The notes under the pieces: generated by a model
What the model saw: the letters and a program-made list of their open reading frames with translations, nothing else
What the model was told of the DNA's origin: nothing
Databases searched by the model: none
Made by a program: the position numbers and the translations under genes
Part shown: one piece after another, positions 48,701 to 58,460 of the stretch
Layout: every line of letters starts with the position of its first letter
Numbering within the stretch: the stretch's first letter is position 1
NCBI GenBank assembly: GCA_028015205.1
Contig: CM051516.1
Span: 52,952,230 to 53,016,229 of the forward strand
Origin: Mytilisepta virgata
Taxonomy: Eukaryota > Mollusca > Bivalvia > Mytilida > Mytilidae
Direction: 5' to 3'
DNA: 64,000 bases

Positions 48701-48731
48701 TCCATACCAGACCATATTGTAACAACTTCAT
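38800..48731 (-). CDS. LRP-like membrane protein with two YWTD propellers and two EGF domains (complete 12-exon gene)
   Basis: Exons in transcription order: 48731-48668, 47039-46868, 46122-45901, 44955-44837, 43632-43348, 43020-42874, 41897-41723, 41068-40835, 40375-40257, 39690-39406, 39180-39040, 38930-38800. All introns read GT-AG on the minus strand, all junction phases agree, and the total is 2,094 nt, giving 697 residues and a stop. Order: signal peptide (1-21), propeller 1 with FWTD, YWTD, FFSDWG, YWADG and YWTN motifs, six-Cys EGF, propeller 2 with FWTD, YWTD, FFTDWG, YWTDG and YWSN motifs, EGF, hydrophobic segment with a basic tail. YWTD-EGF modules are extracellular binding units of LDL-receptor relatives such as LRP5/6 and cueball. 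There are no LDLa repeats and no long cytoplasmic tail with NPxY, so the ligand and signalling role are unknown. The hydrophobic segment has an internal Arg, so membrane anchoring is inferred. Confidence 0.85.
39040..39180 (-). CDS. Unit B gene exon 11: second EGF-like domain
   Basis: This 141-nt exon encodes [20 protein letters not shown] and then [11 protein letters not shown] and NKCIQ, six cysteines in EGF spacing. The unit A copy has an additional Cys where this one has Ser. The acceptor is TGTCAG and the donor GTATTT. Confidence 0.85.
39406..39690 (-). CDS. Unit B gene exon 10: second propeller, closing blades
   Basis: This 285-nt exon encodes [38 protein letters not shown] and [10 protein letters not shown]. 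The YWSN motif is intact here but changed to YFSH in the unit A paralogue. The donor is GTAAGT and the acceptor TTCTAG. Confidence 0.87.
40257..40375 (-). CDS. Unit B gene exon 9: second propeller, FFTDWG blade
   Basis: This 119-nt exon encodes [20 protein letters not shown] and ends with WPNGLTIG. The acceptor is TGTTACAG and the donor GTAATA. The phases (2 to 1) link exons 8 and 10 in frame. Confidence 0.87.
40835..41068 (-). CDS. Unit B gene exon 8: second propeller, YWTD blade
   Basis: This 234-nt exon encodes [33 protein letters not shown] and [10 protein letters not shown]. It is one codon longer than the unit A counterpart (9276-9506). The donor is GTAATA and the acceptor ACTTACAG. 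Confidence 0.87.
41723..41897 (-). CDS. Unit B gene exon 7: second propeller, opening blades
   Basis: This 175-nt exon (phase 1 to 2) encodes [20 protein letters not shown] and [14 protein letters not shown]. It is near-identical to 10239-10413 of unit A. The acceptor is TTTTCAG and the donor GTGAGT. Confidence 0.87.
42446..42462. repeat. Poly-G tract
   Basis: A run of about 16 G inside the intron upstream of the second propeller exons in unit B, close to the point where units A and B stop matching. Confidence 0.85.
42874..43020 (-). CDS. Unit B gene exon 6: first EGF-like domain
   Basis: This 147-nt exon (phase 1 to 1) encodes [30 protein letters not shown] and a final KTC, with six cysteines in EGF spacing. 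It follows propeller 1, as EGF modules do in LDLR-family proteins. The acceptor is TTTTCAG and the donor GTAAGT. Confidence 0.87.
43348..43632 (-). CDS. Unit B gene exon 5: first propeller, closing blades
   Basis: This 285-nt exon encodes [38 protein letters not shown] and SPMDLKLYH, closing the six-bladed propeller. The acceptor is weak (TTAACAAG). The donor is GTACTT. The length matches the other closing-blade exons exactly (7644-7928, 39406-39690, 54566-54850). Confidence 0.85.
44837..44955 (-). CDS. Unit B gene exon 4: first propeller, FFSDWG blade
   Basis: This 119-nt exon encodes [20 protein letters not shown] and ends WPNGLVIG. The acceptor is TTTTCAG and the donor GTAAGA. The matching exon of the second propeller (40257-40375) and the unit A exon (8429-8547) are also 119 nt, as expected for a repeated module. 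Confidence 0.88.
45678..45702. repeat. GA microsatellite
   Basis: About eleven uninterrupted GA dinucleotides within an intron of the unit B LRP-like gene. Confidence 0.9.
45901..46122 (-). CDS. Unit B gene exon 3: first propeller, YWTD blade
   Basis: This 222-nt exon contains [28 protein letters not shown] and [12 protein letters not shown], the canonical LDLR class-B repeat. It is bounded by a TTAG acceptor and a GTAATT donor, with phase 2 at both ends. Confidence 0.88.
46868..47039 (-). CDS. Unit B gene exon 2: first propeller, opening blades
   Basis: This 172-nt exon (phase 1 to 2) starts after a CTCTAG acceptor and ends at a GTAAGA donor. It encodes [16 protein letters not shown] and then [14 protein letters not shown], the usual first strands and first YWTD-type motif of an LDLR class-B propeller. 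It joins exon 1 in frame as SSKG-SKPQ. Unit A has no counterpart of this first-module exon. Confidence 0.8.
47140..47215. repeat. AAAT-type microsatellite (unit B)
   Basis: Interrupted aaataaataaat repeats in the first intron of the unit B gene, near the boundary where paralogy with 14,840 begins again. Confidence 0.8.
48668..48731 (-). CDS. Unit B gene exon 1: start codon and signal peptide
   Basis: This 64-nt exon begins [17 protein letters not shown] and ends in phase 1 (AAA G) at a GTTAGT donor. The hydrophobic core is a typical signal peptide for secretion. The paralogous exon at 16397-16460 has the same length and donor, which supports the start choice. Confidence 0.8.
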
Positions 48732-48739
48732 TTTGCATC

Positions 48740-50340
48740 AAATAATAAACTTGTCATTAACTTTTTTAGCTCTGTTTATTTAAAATCCGGTTAAATCAGT
48801 TCTAAATTTAACTATTTACCTACAAAAAAGAATTTAAATGGAATTTCAACAAACTAAAAATAGTGTGTCACTGCTGTTTAAATGAATATAATTTGCAGAT
48901 ACAATTAACATTTGTAAGTAATGACGCATACATTTTTTATTTAAAAATAAAACTTTTATTAGAAGTAAAAGTAATAAATTGAGGGTTGGAATAGAGCGAT
49001 TATGAGGTAGAAAAACATGAGACAAAATTAGTATAAATCCCCCGAAAAATGCTACAAAAAACCTGTATATAGTATACAAAAACCTGGTATGAACCGATTA
49101 CATGCAACATTTTGGAACATATTATATCTATATGCATATATTTTTTCCTTTTAAACTTCTATTTGTATCCGATTATGGTATCTTACTAACATGATTGGTC
49201 ATGTGTTCGGTGAATATGTAATATTTGTATCCAGAATATATTCACCATTTCCATTCTAAAACCTATTGCATAGGATATAATATTAAAAAACCTATCCCAT
49301 TCTATAAATAGAACAGTATTTTATTGAAATATATTTGGCAAATCTATACAAAATGATTCATAATACATACCTATGTATATGAAAGCATGTAAAGCAAAGT
49401 TAATGTACAAGTTAAACTTACAAATTTACCAAAGAAACATAGATAATGAGATTATTTTACTTTCAGAATTTGAATGCCTACACAGCATGCCAAGCACTAA
49501 TTTTGCCATTGTTTATCTCTGTTGGTTATATCGTTGTGGTATTTGCATGTTCTGTTATGTTCTCACAGGTTTGCCTTGTCTTTGTATTTTGGTCTTTTGG
49601 ACTTTCCCCACTGTCTCTTTGGTATTCCTTTGTCAAAATTTATTGTTATGAATTAAATGAATATCCAGTTCAATGCTTCAAAGATTATGTGTTTCCCATC
49701 TGTTTCAAAGAACCGCACACACTATTGAAAAAGTTCTGACCTCTCCTAAAGTCTTATAAAAAATGTAAAGAAGCTTTTAAAACTCCGGAGAAGCTTTCGT
49801 TAGAAATTTGCTGGAGGAGAAATGTTGTAAAAATCTTCTTATTATCCGAAATTATTACCTGCATTTATTCAACCAAAATATCCACTTAATATGTTTATAT
49901 CTAGAGATATGCATAGCGGATGAAGTACGACTAAATTCAAAAATTAATGACAAACGTTATCATAATGCTTTCTAACTGTGAACTTTCCCTTTTGATCAGT
50001 ACAATATCAGGGTCTCCAGCCTATGATGTATATATCCCACAGCTGATTCGTAACGGTGAAGCATATGATATGAGCTTCGACTTTCTGTCACATAAAATTC
50101 TAGGAAAATGTTACATTAGGTCTTAAATTTACCGTCGTCATAACGAATTGATCGGTTTACACAAAGTTTGTATCCCACAAATGAGACTATATATATTTTG
50201 TAGAATTTCATGTCTTACTGAAACGAATCTGTCACGTCACTGGACTTAACACTGCCCAGTTGCAATGAGACTTGTGCTTTTTACGGAGCAGGAGATGCTA
50301 AAGCATTTCTGTGCACCTGATGCCACTAACATTTTATAAT
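48740..50340. other. Upstream region of the unit B LRP-like gene
   Basis: The first 400 bp match 16,470-16,730 upstream of the unit A gene and should contain the promoter and 5' UTR. I see no clear TATA element or other site I could defend. The remainder (49,110-50,340) is unique, with no convincing exon. Confidence 0.4.
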
Positions 50341-50554
50341 TAATTACATAAGGTGTTCATATTTCTATTGATTGTTTTGGACTGTCATTTCCTGTCCTGT
50401 TTGGTTTGTTGTTATTTTCATTTTTTGGGTAATATCTTGGTAGTATTCAATTCTTTTTTACTGTTCTGTTATGATTTTGATCTTGTGAACTTTCTCACTG
50501 TCGTATTGCTTCAGTATCTGTTTGCTGATATTTGATTTTTACAGAAACATATGT

Positions 50555-50830
50555 ATATGAAAATGTGTATACATAATGTATCGGTGTTTACAGAAACAAC
50601 TAAATTATGTTAACATAATGTATCGGTGTTTACAGAAACCACTGAAATATGCATATATAATTTATCGGTGTTTACAGAAACCACTGAAATATGTATATAT
50701 AATTTATCGGTGTTTACAGAAACCACTGAAATATGTATATATAATTTATCGGTGTTGACAGAAACCACTGAAAAGTGTATAGTAATGTATCGTTGTTTAC
50801 AGAAACTGCAATATGTATATATAATGTAAA
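50555..50830. repeat. 42-bp minisatellite, short copy (unit B)
   Basis: About six copies of the same 42-bp unit, in the same flanking context (a dispersed repeat on the left; sequence matching 27,343 onward on the right). Array length therefore differs more than fourfold between the paralogous loci. Confidence 0.8.
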
Positions 50831-50841
50831 ATTAAAAATAT

Positions 50842-53500
50842 ACATTAATATATTATTTTAAAATAGCCTCTTTTGAAAATTCTAAAATTACCATGTATCA
50901 AGAAACAGTTAAAATGGTAATCGAGTCATAATAGTTTTATTAATGATATTTTACTGAAGAATTCCCGTCCCTTCAAATGAATGTCAAGACTAAATATGTG
51001 ACAACGTTTTATGTATTAACAAATGTAATGCATTAGAAATTGGGGGTTAACAATAAATATTCAAATAACGTCTAGATTATCAAATATAATTAAATTTAGA
51101 TTTTTTACAGAGGGAAGTTCTCCCTGCAAGACCGGAACTCACGCTGTTGAAACTATTTTCTCTCATTACAAGCGGTTGAAGACACCGTTTGCCAGTGTAA
51201 GACACTTATGTGGAATATCCTTGTCTTACATCACGTGACAAAAAACGTAACGTAGCAGTAAATTTAGTCGAGGGTATAATGTCAAAACGCGACAACATTA
51301 ACCTTCTCGGATTTGGACGGAAAATTTCAAAAAGAAATTGTTTATAAAAAGAAAAATAATACATGATTTAATTTCAATTTTTATACTTTTTTGTATAAAA
51401 CCAAATTGCGTATGATTTTTCCTATTATGATGTTAGTTTTTATCTAGAATCCCTCATTTCGTAACAAGATTTTTTCCATCATGGCGGCCATTGTTATTTA
51501 CAATCTATTTCTTTAAATTTTTACGATCTGTAATCATTGGTAATGAGAAAAAATTTATCATACATACAGAAAGATGTAGGATGAAAGAATTCCCCTCAGG
51601 ATCACATTTTTTGTTGTCAGACACAAGGCTTGCCTAGCGTGGAATTCCCCTATCCTAAATCATCTCTCTGTATGAATGATAGTTATAGTCTTACATCACG
51701 CGACTCAAAACGTCATGTCACAGTTCATTTCGTCGACGTCATAATGTAAAAACGTCAAGAAAATACCAAATTTCCCGTATGGATTAAAAAATTCAAAAAG
51801 AAGTTGCATATAAATAAAAACTACTACATAATTCTCTCACTTACAATTTAGTTTCAAGTTTTATAAAATTGCGTATGGTCTTTCCTATTATGATATTAAA
51901 ATTTCTCTTAAATCCGTCATTTTCTGTCATGGCAGCCATTCTCACTTCCCATTTATTTCTTTCGGTCTGTAATGAGAAAAAAATTATTATTGATACAGAA
52001 AGATAAAAGATATGGGAATTACAGCCTCGAGATCACATTTTTTATTATCAGACACTCGGCAAGGCTCGTATCTGACAGAAAAATGTGACCCCTCTGGTGG
52101 AATTCCTATATGCTACATCTCTCTGAATGAAAGATAGTTATAGTCTTACATGTGTTAATCGAATGTCAGTGTAACGTCCAGATAAACGCACATAATGTAT
52201 TTTTGTGAGTATATTTTATTTGACATATTCTTTTGTCACCAATCGAATTAAGATTTTTAACTGCACCAAGTCTATTGAATGATACAGTAGACTTGAAAAG
52301 ACAATAATGTACGTCGAGAAAGTATCCAATACAACAAACATGAATAAATTCGGATATTAGATATCATTATTAATCCATAGCAACTCTGGTATACTTGATG
52401 TAAAAAATGTTAAAGACTCGTTACTTCACAAAGAAATTGTACAATTTTCATTTCATCTATACATTAATTGATTGTTTGCATGTCTAAAATAAAAAAAATG
52501 TCATCATTCTGATATAAACAAATAAAGGCTAGTTTCATACTGGATTTGACATCTGCAGCATGGCGGGTGTCCTGCAGGAAGCAGAGACTGTTTACTGTTC
52601 CGGAGCACCTGAATCTACCCCGGTTTTTGGTGGGGTTCATGTTGTTCATATGTTTTTAGTTTTTAATTGTAGTGCATGTATTGTTTTGGTCTTGTTTTCG
52701 TTGTTCTCTGGAGTTTGTTAGTTCTTACGACTTTTCCCTTCTTCGAATATCCCTTTGGTATTTCTTGACCTTACTTCATATAAATAATGTCATAATAAAT
52801 ATCGGCAAAAGAGTACCGAAGTGACAAAACAGCGGGAAAAATCCACAAATTCGAAGTACAAGGAAAAGAAAACGTCAGGAGAATGGAATACAACAAACAA
52901 ACTCCACAAGGATACATGTATAAAAGAATAACGCATATTAAACTTAACAAAACTATAACAAGACAGCACAGAAACTAATGCACTAGCAATCTGATGAGAA
53001 GAAATAATATGCATTTTATTTTTCCTCGCTGGATTTACCTGATTAGTGCACACAATATGGGGGACAGTTTGAGTTTAATTATATGGCATATTGTACAAAA
53101 ATACCAGGCAACATCAAATAAATATAAATGCCTAAACAGAGGCTAAGAAGTCATAATTCCTATCGCTAACGGATAAAACATAATTTTAACACAAACGATG
53201 AGGAAATATGTGAATGAAGTAACTGTTGAGACCGATGTAGGTATCTGTTTTGGCGGATTTCAGTATTCACAGTATGCAGAAATTCTCTTTTTTTTCAGCG
53301 GTTTTTGACAGATTTTATATCGCAGGATAAACAGAATATGTATATATTGTCTCTTAATATCAACTTTATACGAACTCGGCACGCAATAGGTGAGAAAAGC
53401 TCGACAGTCTCGCATTTCTTCCTGTTTCTAAGTCTTGTCCGAATAAATTTTATCTTCCGAAAATATATATATTTAAACCTATTCGTCTTTTAATACTTTT
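50842..53500. other. Start of unit C, no gene seen
   Basis: 50,842-52,765 matches 27,343-29,285 but without the LRP blade relic, which is replaced by an inverted dispersed repeat (52,790-53,050). The rest to the EGF relic at 53,528 shows no coding pattern. Confidence 0.5.
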
Positions 53501-53527
53501 AAACTGTAAGAATGTAGATAGCATTAC

Positions 53528-53650
53528 CTCCCTTCACACATTTTGTTTTATCTTTTTATGCGCAAGTGTATCCTTTACGTCTTACAGTAGCCGGAACAGG
53601 GAGACAAAGATGTTCACAACCAGCATTGTGAATTTCACATAAATTTCTAC
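53528..53650 (-). pseudogene. Broken EGF-like exon in unit C
   Basis: After a TTACCAG acceptor it reads [20 protein letters not shown] and then GYTCA followed by TAA at 53556-53558, where an EGF should continue with its fifth cysteine. After the stop come KDKTKCVK remnants. The exon is about 21 nt shorter than intact copies, so an internal deletion probably caused the stop. Confidence 0.6.
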
Positions 53651-53995
53651 CTGGTAAAAATACATAATTAGAATTACTAAAGAGATATAAAAAGATGTAT
53701 GTTTTATCAACAACAAACTCTAGTGATGTACATGTATCTGTTTTTCATGACGTGTTTAATCGGTGGAATATAAACACATAATATTTTAACCACTTCCCGG
53801 TGATTAAATTTCCACGTGGGAATTACCGCCGTTTTTTCTACAGTAGTTGGAACGATAAACTAGAGAAATCCCGAAATGACGTCTATGTAAACAAACTACA
53901 TAGCAACGACATTTTCTTGAGGTTTTTGTCGAAAATCATAAGAGAAACAGATTCTCCTTCAATTTACTCGTGAGTAATGGAATTTCTCTACCCTC

Positions 53996-54063
53996 AATAG
54001 TTAAATTTTAGATTTTAACACGCTCGCAAAAGCTCGCGTGTTGAAAATCGAAAATTTAACTAT
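53996..54063. repeat. Inverted repeat with about 33-bp arms
   Basis: aatagttaaattttagattt through acgctcgc is mirrored by gctcgcgtgttgaaaatcg to aacta, with a 2-nt loop and a few mismatches. Probably a small foldback element. No function seen. Confidence 0.65.
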
Positions 54064-54565
54064 CTCGATCTATGCCTGAAAGAGAATCTATATATAATTA
54101 AATAGATTATTACAATGTATTATGGAGTGTTTATTGTTTGCGCTTACATGCCCACTATTTTCCGCATTACCGTCCGAAAACGATATTGGCCAGTTTGACT
54201 GCAATATCACAATTTGTCAAGAGTTGCGCTCATCAAGTATGTTTCACTGCATGACACTGCCATTGATGTTTGGACTTGTTTTATAAGCATAATAGATTCT
54301 AATAAGGGTTACTGTTTATAGACTTATAGTGTGATTAATATGCTCTCGATATTGCCCTTAATCTATATTGGCCACCTAGCAAGTCAATCATTGTTGGCTT
54401 TTTAATTCTTCGTCCTACAATATACATTCTGTTATTTTCGAAATACAGTTATCGATCTCTCGCGATTGAATAGTCTGGTCACTTTAAAGATGAATGATGG
54501 AACGTTCCGAATGAAATATTTACTACCTTACCATTACAAACTTTGATAAGAGATATGAATTTTAC

Positions 54566-54850
54566 CTTTGATTAGGGTAAATTTTGCAAGAATCTTGACA
54601 TGTCGGGGTGTTTTCAGTCCTGTTTCTAAAGGTTTTATATCGCTTCCATTATATTTGTGAGCTATGTAGATATTTCCTGCGTTATAGTTGGCATAATATA
54701 TTCTGTCTTCATAAAGGTCGATGCCAAACAGTGGTGGCCAGCTCTTTAACTCAAATTCAACTATTATATAAATGTCTTGACCTTCAAAAGTTGCAGATTT
54801 AATGACTCCTAGATATGCACAAGTCCAGTAAATTCTTCGCCTAATGAAAT
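54566..54850 (-). CDS. LRP-like closing-blade exon in unit C
   Basis: This 285-nt exon has a CTGTAG acceptor, a GTAAAA donor and phase 1 at both ends. It encodes FIRRRIYWTCAYLGVIKSAT, PLFGIDLYEDRIYYANYN and TPRHVKILAK. It is open over 95 codons, but the YWTD Asp is Cys and the last blade Trp is Tyr. Its EGF partner (53528-53650) is broken and no upstream blade exon was found, so it is probably a relic. Confidence 0.6.
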
Positions 54851-55275
54851 CTACAGTAAAAGTGAACTCAGATTCAGGTACTAAATTATCTGCACCATAA
54901 TAGATCATTACCTTAAATCATATTTCTTTATGTCCGAAAATGGCTTGAACCAAAAGTTTCAAGCAGGCATTTTGTAGACACATCGTTTTCAAGTTGTAAC
55001 CCACTTTGTTTTTTGTATGCGGAGTTTATGAAAATAAGTTAGCAACTGTCATTGCGTTGTATGGAACATCCGGGACATCTTGAAATATCACGTGGACATT
55101 TATGGTCCGGATACATTAATGCGATTTCTGAATTAACATTTTATTCATAAGGTAAACTCGTGGGCAAAATTTTGTAAAAACACGAAAAATATTATCAAAC
55201 TGGGCTAAACGGGAACACTCCATATAAGGTAAACGCTGGCAGTTGAAATCTTACGTAATATTTTCATACTTTTGA

Positions 55276-55631
55276 GACCGCCTCGGTGGTCTCGTGGTAG
55301 CGTGCTCGCCCCGAGTGCAGAAGGTCGCGGGTTCGATCCCCGGCCGGGTCAAACCAAAGACATTAAAATTGGTATTTGCTGCTTCTCCGCCGAGCACGCG
55401 GCATCTAGGAGTAAGAGCAAAGACTGGTCGACTCGGAGTCAGTATAATGTGTCCGAGTGAGGTGTCTTCCTGCGGACAATTACCTCGTGAACTAGCACAT
55501 TAAAAATCCGACTTAGCGTGTCGGTCTAGTACAAAGCAGGGATCATATTCATTATCATATCAACATGTTCTCGTCCTGATATGCACCTTGTTGCCACTGG
55601 ACTTTAAACAATAATTCATCCATCATCCATC
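55276..55631 (+). mobile_element. tRNA-derived SINE with target-site duplication
   Basis: A tRNA-like head (A-box region tggtctcgtggtagcg, B box GGTTCGATCCC) is followed by a conserved body with ataatgtgtccgagtgagg and a tail cttgttgccactggac. It is flanked by catacttttga at 55,265-55,275 and 55,632-55,642. The uninserted paralogue sits inverted at about 29,500-29,530. The head is not a tRNA gene: the body runs on and no mature acceptor stem is seen. Confidence 0.85.
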
Positions 55632-55728
55632 CATACTTTTGATCTTGATAGATACATGTAGTGGTAGTTTTTTTTTACATATTTTTTAGAAGTGTTGACT
55701 TGCTTATACTATTATGACACATTATTTA

Positions 55729-56064
55729 GGGGATAACTGTATTGTATTTTATCAGTTGCCGACGTAAACCGCTGGTTTTACCGTCGCAAATTGAGTTTAC
55801 CTGGCGACGCGTAGCGGAGCCAGGTAAACCGATATTTGCGATGGTAAAACCACCGGTTTACGTCGGCAACTGATAAAATACAATACAGTTATCCCCATTC
55901 TAATGCAACCTCCGTTAAACGTTAAAAAATAGAATAAAAAGTAAACAGGAAACGTCAAATGCGTTTGCGCAACGTTGTCGTCAATGGTTCCGACGGTAAA
56001 CCGTGGATTTTACGCTTGACGTTATCCAATCAAAAAGGACGTTATATGTTATGTTGCATTAGAA
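55729..56064. mobile_element. Foldback element (MITE-like)
   Basis: 55,729-55,896 is a long palindrome (arms ggggataactgtattg and ttttatcagttgccgac with their complements), followed by a second part bounded by ttctaatgcaac (55,898) and gttgcattagaa (56,064). The inverted paralogue around 29,400-29,425 lacks all of it, which defines the insertion. Confidence 0.7.
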
Positions 56065-56439
56065 ATTGTTTTTTATTTTAAGTAGTATTTGGTTTGTCTC
56101 AGTCGATTACTTACAAGAATATTCCATTCTTCAAGTTGTAATCCCTGTAACATCATGACAAAGTTTACATGCGTATAATATGTGTATGAAGGAGGAACGG
56201 CTTATACTTTTGAAGTACTTTATTACCTATATACTCCATAGACAAAGTCCTATAGTTTATTTTAGTGGGTTGTAACTATCCAGTTCTATTTGTTTTCATT
56301 AATTATAAGGTTGTAATTATGTCATCACCTACTCATACAGGCACTGCAAGCTTGATTTTTATCTTAATCCTTATCAGAAATATATATCACAGATACAGTT
56401 ATATATCTTGACCTTACATTCATGACTTGATCGGTTCAT

Positions 56440-57545
56440 CTGTTATTGCACGGAAACGACAAAAAGTGCCATTTTCCAATCAAACAAGGACAGTAACTCC
56501 GGAGCGGTAAAGGTGAAAAGGTCAATATATGATAATTTGAAAAAAAAAACGTTGGTTGAAGGGTTCACCACCTATTGCACGGAAACAGGGTCGCCCGTCC
56601 GTCCACCAAATTAACAAGCATTCTGAAAGTATTGCTGGGCAATACGATGTCCCCTACCGGCTTGAGCTATGAGAAAACATGCAAAATCTCCTTAAGTATG
56701 TGAATCGGACGAAGACGTATGGACAGAGTGACTTTTAAAAATTCTGAAACTATGCTTGCAAGGGGTACACACTAATTATCTGACCAGCCTGCTCTGTAGC
56801 TCATCAGTATAAGCTCACAAACCAATAAGATCCCTTTTTATAAGTGTTTGCAAAAAAGGTATTATTTTGACAATAATTCCTATTTCCAAGGGCATCAACT
56901 CTCACAATAATAATCTGGTCAGTGCTATTTTTATTTAACTTCTTCAAGATTCAATGCCAAAACTGAGGTTCAAACTACAAAAAAATCATCCGAACGGAAC
57001 GAAATTTGAACTTGATATGTAACTTGTCATGTTAAAACTATATACCAAATATCAAATCAATATCTTCAAGCATGACGAAAAAAGTGTCGATAACTGATTA
57101 TTATTTGCGTGAATTGTCCAAGTCAGCGAACCATAACTCTGCAAAACAAATCATCAGAACGGTAACTTGATCTGTAACTTGTCATGGTAAATCTATATAC
57201 CAAATATCAAATCAATATTTTCAAGCATGACGAAAAAAGTGTTGAAAACTGATTATTTGCGTGAATTTTCTAAATCCGCAAACCATAACTCTGCCAAAAA
57301 AATCATCCAACGGAACGAAATTCGAATTTGATCTGTAACTTGCCATGGTAAAACCTTAAACCAAATATCAAATCAATATATTCATGCATGACGAAAAAAG
57401 TGCGGCAATCTTATTATTTGGATGAATTATCTTTGTCGGACAGACTGACAGACGAAATGCAACCCTATACTCCTTTCGGCTTCGCCGGAAGGGGACTAAT
57501 AACCGGATTTGTCCGTTGGAAAACCCGGTTAAAAATGAATAATTC
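56440..57545. repeat. Hairpin-ended dispersed repeat with internal tandem units
   Basis: Three internal copies about 157 bp apart begin ccaaatatcaaatcaa at 57,045, 57,200 and 57,361. The right end carries a hairpin (57,501-57,530). It lies in unit C-specific sequence, with no gene visible. Confidence 0.65.
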
Positions 57546-57591
57546 TGATACCAAACTCGACAGGATTATAAAATATAAATTGGAGTATTTT

Positions 57592-57850
57592 TACACTATG
57601 ACATGAATACGAACCCTATTTTGTACTCGACTGACGCACTGAGCTGGATTTTGAACGTGTTTGCTCACGAGATAAACATTATTCTGACTCCAAGTCCTTC
57701 AGTGTTTGATCGTATTCCTAAATGCGTAGTGCTTGGTGGAGAGGCAGCAAATACCAATCTTAAAATCTTTGATTTTACCTGACCGGGGATATTTAGCGCA
57801 ACCTTCAGCGCTTGAAACGCGCACGCTACCACTAGACCATCGAGGCGATT
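57592..57850 (-). mobile_element. Degraded copy of the tRNA-derived SINE
   Basis: On the minus strand it reads from a tRNA-like head (complement of cgcacgctaccactagacca) through the same body and tail as at 55,276-55,631, with substitutions and a short deletion. Confidence 0.7.
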
Positions 57851-57984
57851 AAATATTATCGAAAACAAACATTCTTTACTGTTGTTAAGCAATACTTCAT
57901 TAACATGGTAAAATTCATTAAAACTATATATATGCTATATATAAATATATTTAAAAAAAACGAAAAAAGAAGAAAATAAAGAGA

Positions 57985-58460
57985 TGCCAATGTTACCTAC
58001 GCAAATACCTGCTGTATGCAGACGCATATCATTAAAGAAATAATATTCATTTTTGCATAAGATTTCACTTCACATGTATAATTGATTTCCTCAAGTAATA
58101 TCTGGGTTCTAAAACTAATCGAAAAAGCGCTCTGGTACTTTTTATTTATATCCAAAGTTATCTTTGTTATATGATATACACACAATAGTATATAACGTCA
58201 AAAAGTGTTATAAGAAGGTCTGTGAAAACATGCGATGTCAACGTTATCTACGCAAATACCTTCTGTATGCAGACACATATCATTAATGAAATAATAGTCA
58301 TTTTTGAGGATTATATTTCACTTCACATGCATAATTGATCTCATGAAGTGATTTCTGGGTTCTAAACCTAATCGAAAAAGGACTTTTGTTATATGATATT
58401 TTATCTATTGAATATGTTTTCAATAATTAAGCACAAAACAGTATATAACGTCAAAAAGTG
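57985..58460. repeat. Tandem duplication of about 240 bp
   Basis: 57,985-58,215 and 58,232-58,460 share ctacgcaaatacc, ctgtatgcagac, atttcacttcacatg and ctaatcgaaaaag with about 10 percent differences. No gene seen here. Confidence 0.7.

Larger units (their letters stand above)
27343..52765. repeat. Tandem segmental duplication, unit B with start of unit C
   Basis: Unit B begins in the sequence following the 42-bp minisatellite (27,343) and ends at the same landmark (50,842), with the start of unit C reaching 52,765. Compared with unit A it has extra sequence at 29,285-33,860 (including the EGF exon at 31,218), the first LRP module at 42,300-47,165, and a short 49,110-50,345 segment where A has 9 kb. 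Confidence 0.85.

Noticed and set aside
55290..55365. Possible tRNA gene with A and B boxes
   Set aside because: It is the head of a longer SINE with target-site duplication, and degraded copies of the same body occur at 57,592 and 59,087.
57997..58050. Signal-like ATG frame (MNIISLMICVCIQQVFA) before GTAACA, duplicated at about 58,250
   Set aside because: The frame hits TAG exactly at the possible donor, and the second copy has lost the GT, so a coding first exon is not supported.
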